A DNA stretch of 64,000 nt from Gigaspora margarita (lineage: Eukaryota; Glomeromycota; Glomeromycetes; Diversisporales; Gigasporaceae), in contig WTPW01000315.1 of assembly GCA_009809945.1 (NCBI GenBank), forward strand, positions 135,599-199,598. The letters are read 5' to 3'. The position numbers were made by a program, and so were the translations under genes. Below the pieces are notes generated by a model. It was not told where the DNA came from. It saw only the letters and a list, made by a program, of their open reading frames with translations, and ran no database searches. Numbering within the stretch: the stretch's first letter is position 1; each line of letters begins with the position of its first letter. Below are positions 57,130 to 64,000 of this stretch, piece by piece.

Positions 57130-58560
57130 TACTTTGTTTTTCCAAATAGTAGCAAGTATAATTATCACATTGATATTCATTACTCAAAAACCTATATATG
57201 CAATTGATGATATGTAAACCTCTATGTATGACAAGGTACTTAACTACCTTTTCAAAATCTATTCTTTCTATAAATTCTTCTTTGAGCTTCTTATAAAGAA
57301 AAATGAAAAAGGAGAAAAATTAAAGCGAGCAAAACAAACTTCTAAATAAAAACCAAAAAACAAAAACCAAAAATACATCCAAATAAAAAAATTAAAATAA
57401 AAGAAACCAAAAAAAAGCAAAAAAAAATAAAGGTGTTATTATATCTAATACTTGATTAAAAAATTGTATATTATTGCATAAGCTAAAATCTATCAAATTG
57501 TTATATATATATAAAAAAGAAATGTTACATTTAATACTAGATATATAGATAAAAAATTTCTTCATATGCCCTTCTAGTTTCCTAGCATGTTATCATTGTG
57601 TTTTTTTGTATATGGCAACCAAACTCACTTGTGATTTTGCCAGGTTCAATTTGAAGATATATAGTGGCTTATCATAATATTGTGGACACTTTTTAAAAAT
57701 CTATATAGAGCTAAATTTATAAGATATTAAGCTAAAAATAAAAATATAAATTTATTAAATCTATATCTTTTAAATAAAAAAAAAGTTTATAAAATTCTAG
57801 GCAATACTTTTTAAAATAATCAGATTTTAGTAAATTTTATATTTTTTATTTTTGAGATTTGTTAATTTTAATATATTTTTATAGTAGCACAAATTACTAA
57901 ATATAGTAATATATAAATTTAATTTTTTATGAAGAAAACTAGCAATCTTTTTTAAATAAAATTATTTAACATAACAAATTGTATATATTCTGAAAGTTTT
58001 ATAATTTTAAAATTTATTTACTAAATTACTATATATAGTAATAAAATTACTATATTTAGTAATTTGTTAATTTTAATTTAGTAATTTAATTATAACCTTT
58101 AAAAATAATAACTAGCTTAATAATTTTTAAAATTTTATAAAAATTTGTAATTATTTATAATTTGTTATACTAAATAATTTTTACTTAATTTTGAAATTTA
58201 TTAACTTTTATTATAAGCATATTATTTTAATTTTAATTATTTTTTAATATTATAGTTTTTGCAATTGTATAACATTGTACAAAAATTAAATAATTTTAAT
58301 TATTTTAAAAAGTACTGCATAGAATTTTTGATTTTTTTTTATTTAAAAGATATAGATTTAATAATTTATAATTTTATTTTTAGCTTAATATCTTATAAAT
58401 TTAGCTCTATATAAATTTTTAAAAAGTGTCTACAATATTATGGTAGGCCACTGTATTTCCAATTTGAAAAAAGTAAATAATACCAATTTTTTGAAGAGGG
58501 TAATCTAAAATTTTCAATATTTTGTAAAAATTTTGAAAAAACCCCAAAGGAATGAGAACA
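57130..58560. repeat. Dispersed repeat R, copy 3, interrupted by mariner-like element
   Basis: Shares with 15690-16345 the TTCTTTGAGCTTCTTATAAA and A-rich blocks, AATTTCTTCATATGCCCTTC, AAACTCACTTGTGA and, past the insertion, CCAATTTGAAAAAAGTAAAT and TTTGAAGAGGGTAA. Confidence 0.5.
57662..58453. mobile_element. 790-bp foldback mariner-like element
   Basis: The right end, reverse-complemented, starts CAGTGGCCTACCATAATATT after TA, a canonical Tc1/mariner terminus. The left end reads GTGGCTTATCATAATATTGT. TIRs run about 140 bp (ATATAGAGCTAAATTTATAA, TAAATCTATATCTTTTAAAT). The interior is AT-only with no transposase frame. Confidence 0.75.
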
Positions 58561-58564
58561 AGAA

Positions 58565-59427
58565 GGTACCAAATATCAGCAAGTCTGTAAGAGTTACACT
58601 ATATATAATACAATATCTCAAAATTAAGCTTTAGAGTTTACACCTACTGCTTTTTGCTCAATAGTATTAAAGTCTAACTGGGAGAGCTATTACCAAGTCT
58701 ATTCAGAGACATCCAGGTCTCTTTTTTCTGTAGTGTTCAGTTTCCCAATAGATAACCTCAAGTTATAGCTATTGTTTAGTAGAGCCAATTTGCTATTTTA
58801 TATATTAAATATACAGTTTTTGTAGGTTGTAAAATAAGTTTATAGTAATTGTTTTTATTTTGATTATAATTTAAATCTTAATATAGTTGTATAAAATTTA
58901 TGTACACAATGTACTTAGTGCACAGTTTTTTAAAAAGTTTCATATCTTTTTGGTTGGAAATGTGCATGTAATTCACAAATTTTGGAAACTTTGAGTCTAA
59001 ATTGTGCACTAAAATCATTAGTAAAATAGTGCACAAATTTTTTAAACTTGTTCACACGAATTATGTGTACAATGTACACAAGATTCACATACTTTTTGGA
59101 TCAGATTTTATACACTTGTTGTATACTTTTGTTTACTGTATATTTCTAAAAAAATAAACTACATTTTTTTGAACAATTTTAAGCTCAAAAACTAGATGTT
59201 GCTTATTTTCAAAATACAAAAATGTTATACAACTTAAAAGAAAATACTTATTTATTAGTTATAAAACCAGAATCATGAGCTTTATTTTTTTATTAATATA
59301 TATTAATATATAAATAGTTTTTTAATTTTTTTTAAATGATTATTTTTTTAAATTATTTTAATTCAATAATTTTAGTTAAATTATTTTTGTAATTTCGTAA
59401 TTTAATTTATTTTTTAGAATAATGTTA
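58565..59427. other. No gene; SINE-body fragment near start
   Basis: 58700-58765 (AGAGACATCCAGGTCTCTTT...TGTAGTGTTCAGTTTCC) matches part of the SINE-like body at 10215-10270. The remainder is AT-rich with stops in all frames. Confidence 0.35.
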
Positions 59428-59635
59428 TTTGTAACAGCCTGTTACATGCTTATTTGTAACAGCCTTTATTTCTAACTCAATTTTTTACTAAGACAACACC
59501 TATTGCACTTCTAACAAAAAATGATCCTCTCACAATTCTGTATTAATTTTGATTCTAACTTTAATCTAATTTTATTTTAATCTTAATGTGGCCTTATAGC
59601 CTGTTACAAATAAGCATGTAACAGGCTGTTACAAA
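59428..59635. mobile_element. 208-bp TA-flanked MITE, TTTGTAACAGCCTG family
   Basis: TIR TTTGTAACAGCCTGTTACAT (left) and TTTGTAACAGCCTGTTACAT (right, reverse-complemented), identical over at least 20 bp; TA at 59426-59427 and 59636-59637. Sibling of 55502-55708. Confidence 0.9.
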
Positions 59636-59799
59636 TAAAATTTTTCTATTTTTATATATATATATATATATTAATATATATTTAGTTTTTTAATATTTAA
59701 ATGTTTATTTTTTTTAAATTAGTTTAATTCATTTTTTTAGTTAGATTATTTTTAAATTATTGTAAACTTTAATTTATTTTTTTGAATGTTGCTAACTTT

Positions 59800-60400
59800 C
59801 ACCCCAAGTGATATCATCTAGTTTAGAGATCAGCTTGGAAATAAGCTTGGACCTGGATCAGAAACTAGCTCAAAAGCCAGGTCGAAGCCCAAATGAAAAA
59901 GTTGAAAAATCAAAAAACTTAATTTGTTTTATTAATAAAATCGAACTTGTACAACTCAAAATAACTGTCCAATTACTATAGTATACTATTTAACAATCAC
60001 TAACTCTAAATAGACCTAACACTGAGTATTATCAAGTAGGTCCTTATTACGATTTGCTAAATGGCATAATATTCTTGAAATTTTGACTAAATTCATACAA
60101 ATTCAAATAAATTCAAATTTGTGAATATTTATTTACCTTTTTTAGCAAAATGTTTGTTACTAACGCTAAAGCTTATATATTACTATGTTACCTGAACTAT
60201 CGAATAAGTTGCAGTATTTTAATCATTTACTATTTGATGATGGTCATATATACGAATTAATCAGTTCTTGACTTCATATCAGCTTTAAGAGTCCAGAGCT
60301 GAGCTGTTTTAGAGCTGATAGTATATTAGTAAGTCCAGAGCTGAGTTGTTAATCAGCTTGGGTTAGCCATTTGGCTCTTGGCTTGGCTTAAACCATTTGC
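59800..60400. mobile_element. Possible hAT-like element with GAGCTGA subterminal repeats
   Basis: Right end, reverse-complemented, GGTGATGCAAATGGTTTAAG; left AAGTGATATCATCTAGTTTA: weak TIR. CAGAGCTGAG, AGCTTGG and complementary words are repeated in 59830-59895 and 60280-60395. Target duplication not confirmed. Confidence 0.35.
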
Positions 60401-60411
60401 ATCACCATATA

Positions 60412-60734
60412 CCGTATTTGTCTGAAAATAAGCTACCTCTAAAAGAAGTTACCCCCCAGATTTTCAGAAAAATTTTAAAATTTTTTAAAGAAATCGTTAA
60501 CAGTCGCTACATATAAAACTTTTTTTTTACTAAGTAAACTTCAAATGTGCAATTAAGTAAAGTTGTTCAGCATAATGAAATACACCTATTGTAAAATTTT
60601 ATAGCATTTGGACAACTTTTTATTAGTACGTTTTTCAATTTTTCAAAAAATTTAACAATCTGAAAATAAGCTACCCCACATTTTTTTGTGTAACTTTTTG
60701 GCCAAAAAGGGTAGCTTATTTTCAGCAAATATGG
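60412..60734. mobile_element. 323-bp TA-flanked MITE carrying a satellite-like module
   Basis: Ends CCGTATTTGTCTGAAAATAA (left) and CCATATTTGCTGAAAATAAG (right, reverse-complemented); TA at 60410-60411 and 60735-60736. The core includes AAGTAAAGTTGTTCAGCATA, the complement of the satellite linker, and aligns with 29599-29893 in inverse orientation. Confidence 0.8.
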
Positions 60735-61023
60735 TATTTGTTATGAATTCAGAATTATGTGGATTCAGAATCCATTTAAGTGGATTCAAATCCTGAAACA
60801 ACTAACTTAAGTCAACTTCGGATCTCAAAATATCAATCACATATTTAAAAAAATTATACTGTATTTTGAAAAGTTTTCTGGTTAAACCTAAAAGATATTT
60901 TAAGGTAAAATAATAAATTTTTGAGATAAAAATCACTAGGCATTAAACTTTTATTTCATATCTGATTATGAATTTATTATCTATTATTACAGTACTATAT
61001 AAGCTTATCTATACGAATTTTGG

Positions 61024-61302
61024 GGTCATCTAAAGCCATGTTCATCACATGACATAGAGCCAATACAAATGTTTATTTTGATTGACACAGATCAGCCCAA
61101 AGAGACAAAAACAGTGAAAAAAGCGAAAGTCGCAAAAATACAAGAAACAACAGTCTAAACCCATCTTGGTGCATTAATAAAAAATGTCGAGAGGACAATT
61201 TTACTATAAGAATGCCCTAACTCTAACCCTAAACTCACCCTTACTCTAACTTTAATTAAAAAATCAAAAACACGTAACTGGACACAGCTTTAGACATCCC
61301 CC
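61024..61302. mobile_element. 279-bp hAT-like MITE, sibling of 6309-6614
   Basis: Left GGTCATCTAAAGCCATGTTC; right, reverse-complemented, GGGGGATGTCTAAAGCTGTG. Flanks AATTTTGG (61016-61023) and AAATTTGG (61303-61310) agree at 7 of 8. Shares ACAGATCAGCCC, CAAGAAACAACAGTCTAAAC and GGTGCATTAATAAAAAATGT with 6309-6614, plus a telomere-like CTAACTCTAACCCTAAAC tract. Confidence 0.75.
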
Positions 61303-61554
61303 AAATTTGGAAATTTAAAAGGTCGTATTTGATTAAAAATTTTTAACTATGGGAACTTGGAACTAATATTTAATAACTGTGTATGTGTTGCAATTTTGAA
61401 AATAGAAATAAAGTCAATAGCCAGTTTATTTTACCTTACAAAGTAATCTAGATAATTAAAAAATTGTCAAATGAAACATATTGCTTATAATGCTAAATGA
61501 AAGATAATATGGTGCAAGACATCTATACTCAACAATTACATTGTTAGACCTATA

Positions 61555-61700
61555 AAAATGCCTAAACGTATACCGGCGATAATTCTTGATCCCGTGATCA
61601 GAATTTAATGAAATTACTACCATCGTGACCGACTCGATGCAAGCTTTCGAATGGTACCAAAATCATCTTGATTGGACTGTTCTAGCCCACGCTAGTTAAA
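61555..61700. repeat. Repeat shared with 63690-63850
   Basis: CTTGATCCCGTGATCAGAAT ... AATGAAATTACTACCATCG resembles CTTGATCCACCGATCCAAAT ... AATGAAACCACTACCATTCG downstream. Both belong to the same plan as the AT-rich near-palindromic repeats elsewhere but are less decayed and GC-richer. Confidence 0.45.
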
Positions 61701-61829
61701 ACTGAATGATTGGTCCTTACAATCGCCCTACTGCGCCCAAATATTATTGGTCAGCTAATACTGCGCCACCCATGACACAGAATATCGGACATTTCGAGTA
61801 ATCCTAGACATTTGAGTTAATTACAGACA

Positions 61830-62357
61830 TGTCTGTTATTCTAGACATTTGGGACATAACAGTTTTAACAGTTATAATTAACATATCTAATATAGCTAAT
61901 ATTTAGGATATATCTAATATATTTATTATCTTTATTATATTTATTATAGCCATTATATTTAGCATTAGCATATATCAAATATATCGATTATATAGATTTC
62001 TTTATTTATTATTGTATTTATTTATATTAGCCAAACATGTATAAATACTCAAGGTTTTTCCTTTGCTACAAAGCAGAGTGAAGAATCTCTGGTTTATTGA
62101 ATAAAATAGAAGTGAAGTAGTGTGTCTTCACTGAAATACATTTGATACAATTCTTAGTATCCTCATATACTATTAATTGTGGCCTCTTTCATAATTGCAA
62201 ATCCCCTAAGCCTCTTTACAAAATACTGCCCAAATAACAGTATCTCTTCCGACCCTTGCATACCACAGTAATTAGTGTGAATTACATAAAGTGTCTCCCT
62301 GCATTAGTCGCTCTAGTCTCTAGCATTTCTCTAAAGAGGTAGAAATCTAGTTTGACA
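61830..62357 (+). mobile_element. Putative 5' LTR of an LTR retrotransposon (528 bp)
   Basis: Begins TGTC (61830) and ends GACA (62357), a perfect terminal inverted tetranucleotide. Contains TATAAATAC at 62040, followed 60 bp later by AATAAA (62100-62105), the spacing expected between the LTR promoter and its polyadenylation signal. A TGG-initial primer-binding-like sequence follows at 62361. The second LTR lies outside the window or is absent, so duplication cannot be verified here. Confidence 0.6.
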
Positions 62358-62360
62358 AAT

Positions 62361-62376
62361 TGGTGGTGACTGTGAG
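62361..62376 (+). promoter_or_regulatory. Putative primer-binding site
   Basis: TGGTGGTGACTGTGAG starts three bases after the LTR end and begins with TGG, the complement of a tRNA CCA end. The donor tRNA could not be named. Confidence 0.4.
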
Positions 62377-62640
62377 ATTCACTGACTCCAAAGAAAAAGA
62401 AAACGTTAATAAGAACCGTTTGCAAATTGAAGTATCCTGAGACGAATTTTGAAGCTACCTACGTGAAATTTGGAAGGTATATAAAGGAAGACCTTACGCA
62501 ACCTTTCCACTAAGCATATCATAGTAGAGAAACGCATCTCCGAAGCGCTACAGCCGTTTATATAATTGAAGAATTTAATCGTCTGAAGTGACAATGCATG
62601 TTTACTTAATGAAATTTTGAGATATTGATAGATATTAAAA

Positions 62641-63762
62641 ATGTCTTACTGGAAATCACAAAAAGTGACGAAAAATCAATGGAAGTATGAAGAAGCATAC
62701 TATATAAATCAAACCACAAATCAAAGACAAACCCAAAGACACAGCAAGAGAAAAGAGACCCTTGATGAAAACCTAAAAGTAAGAGAACTAGAAGATGAAT
62801 GTGCAAGATTATATGCAACACTTACTGATGAACAAGCTTTGAAAGTCCAAGAAATCATTGATGAAACCTTTGGAAATCAAGCTTTTGATAACAGACAAAT
62901 TTCTAAAATGTTGAAAAACTTTCAGAAGAGATTAATTGAAGTCAAAGCAGATTGTAAGCCAAACTATACAGAAGAAAACATTGTATACTTACCCTCCTAT
63001 ATTCAGCCAACTACAACCCAAGAAAAGGAAAATATTGTATACTTACCCTCCTATATCCAGTTAACTACAGTTCCAGAAAAGAAAAACTCTTCTTTATTAA
63101 CACCAATTACAAAAGTTTGCCTACCAGAATCACACTATGAAGCTGTAGATGAAGTTCTTGATGCTTGCTATATTTCAGAAGATCCAAAAGAAAATGATGA
63201 AATTGACCTTGAGGGTATAATTGATGATTATTTGAACATCTTAGACACTTGGACATCAGAATCAAAAATGGTCAAAGCTGATGCTAAGGAAGATAATCCT
63301 AGAACACTTGAACAGCATTTAGAGAATATGGATGATAGTTTGGATAAACAAATCAAACCTAGAGAATTCTGTGATCAAAATAGAAAAACTCTTAATGAAG
63401 CTATTGAAAATTGGAATAGAAAAGTTAATGAGTTTAAGAAAACAATCAAAGATGATCAAGAGAAAATAAAGAACCCATACCCAATTGGATCTAAAGAACC
63501 TCAATCTGCTGATATAGATGTCCTTGAAAGTTATTACCAAGATAAAATTAGCTCTAAGGAAAAAGAACATAAAGCACTTACATATTGCCAAAAGACTGAT
63601 GAAGTAGATAAACTAAATAATGATGAAATACCTAGATGGTATTCTATGCAATATCCTGTTAGTAACTTCTCTGGAAAATTATTAGAATATTTTCAAGAAA
63701 TATCGAATGTCTATATACTATTGTTGACCTATAGAAATCACAAAATCGATCATAACTCTTGA
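62641..63762 (+). CDS. 373-residue Lys/Glu-rich protein of unknown function, perhaps Gag-like
   Basis: The longest clean frame after the Sel1 gene; the start (MSYWKSQKVTKN) has an A-rich ATG context and lies 284 bp after the putative LTR. Residues 45-100 are charged and likely helical or coiled-coil (LKVRELEDECARLYATLTDE). A tandem duplication of 18 residues, NIVYLPSYIQ(P/L)TT, lies near residues 116-151. The rest is acidic with scattered lysines. KEKEHKALTYCQK near residue 305 faintly resembles a Sel1 repeat. The last 20 or so residues run into a dispersed repeat, so the original C-terminus is probably lost. No zinc knuckle, protease or polymerase motif was seen. Position after an LTR suggests a Gag or a gene in that slot; alternatively a host gene beside a solo LTR. 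Confidence 0.6.
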   Translation: MSYWKSQKVTKNQWKYEEAYYINQTTNQRQTQRHSKRKETLDENLKVRELEDECARLYATLTDEQALKVQEIIDETFGNQAFDNRQISKMLKNFQKRLIEVKADCKPNYTEENIVYLPSYIQPTTTQEKENIVYLPSYIQLTTVPEKKNSSLLTPITKVCLPESHYEAVDEVLDACYISEDPKENDEIDLEGIIDDYLNILDTWTSESKMVKADAKEDNPRTLEQHLENMDDSLDKQIKPREFCDQNRKTLNEAIENWNRKVNEFKKTIKDDQEKIKNPYPIGSKEPQSADIDVLESYYQDKISSKEKEHKALTYCQKTDEVDKLNNDEIPRWYSMQYPVSNFSGKLLEYFQEISNVYILLLTYRNHKIDHNS

Positions 63763-64000
63763 TCCACCGATCCAAATTAAATGAAACCACTACCATTCGA
63801 ATCAGCTTACTGAGACGATTCCAACGAGCTAAAGATCATCCCTGTACGACCACTGGATGACAAGATCGGAACCAATAAGTGATCAAGCATGTGATCTGTA
63901 ATCTGATTGGTTAAGCGATTACTGCGGACAGATTCGTTACATGTAGCTCATGTAAAACATGTTATATTTGAAGCACATATACTACATATTTTATTTATTA
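63763..64000. other. Dispersed-repeat tail, GC-richer
   Basis: Continues the GATCCACCGATCCAAATTAA repeat shared with 61555-61700, then TGATTGGTTAAGCGATTACT and unrecognised sequence to the window end. Confidence 0.4.

Noticed and set aside
63319..63591. 90-residue minus-strand frame
   Set aside because: Antisense shadow of the 373-residue frame.

Overview
The window looks like a repeat-dominated, gene-poor stretch of a eukaryotic, very probably fungal, nuclear genome. It is strongly AT-rich, has no bacterial operon structure, and carries poly(A) retroposons, a Helitron, an LTR and dozens of short terminal-inverted-repeat (TIR) elements. The one clear gene encodes twelve Sel1 repeats of the type EKDEHKAFIYYQKSAEMG, a style that is greatly expanded in arbuscular mycorrhizal fungi (Glomeromycotina, Rhizophagus/Gigaspora type). 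The organism call is an inference from that gene, the composition and the transposon mix. No database search was possible.

Layout. 1-2.3 kb: a 1,976-bp TIR element with a perfect 8-bp target duplication, filled by a tandem array of about 326-bp double-palindromic units, itself hit by a poly(A) retroposon. 3.6-7 kb: small TIR elements, some nested. 7.6-10.4 kb: a tRNA-derived SINE-like sequence split by a 2.2-kb TIR element. 10.8-13 kb: a second array of the double-palindromic satellite inside different TIRs. 15-26 kb: MITEs, three foldback elements, a tandem repeat and a decayed BED-finger (hAT-like) transposase. 26.4-28.4 kb: a relative of the 7.9-kb element. 28.4-39.2 kb: more MITEs, several long foldback palindromes, a decayed tyrosine-recombinase-like (Crypton/DUF3504-like) gene, a 1.4-kb hAT-like element, and a TIR element that contains a 901-base gap. 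39.2-46.5 kb: the most complex sequence, with the Sel1-repeat gene on the minus strand and some weak open frames. 46.5-50 kb: TIR elements. 50.5-56.6 kb: a four-level nest: dispersed repeat, then a PIF/Harbinger-like element carrying the third satellite array, then a 4,540-bp Helitron, then a 207-bp TA-flanked MITE. 57-61.3 kb: more MITEs. 61.8-63.8 kb: a probable 5' LTR, a leader and a 373-residue open frame of unknown function.

Most of the biology here is transposon biology. The most remarkable structure is a satellite of two alternating palindromes with a conserved period of 325-329 bp. It occurs three times in diverged form, each time inside non-autonomous elements with different TIRs and apparently different target-site rules. 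Internal modules also seem to have been traded among otherwise unrelated MITE families. Only two protein genes are supported with any confidence (the Sel1 gene and the 62.6-kb open frame); two more are transposase pseudogenes.
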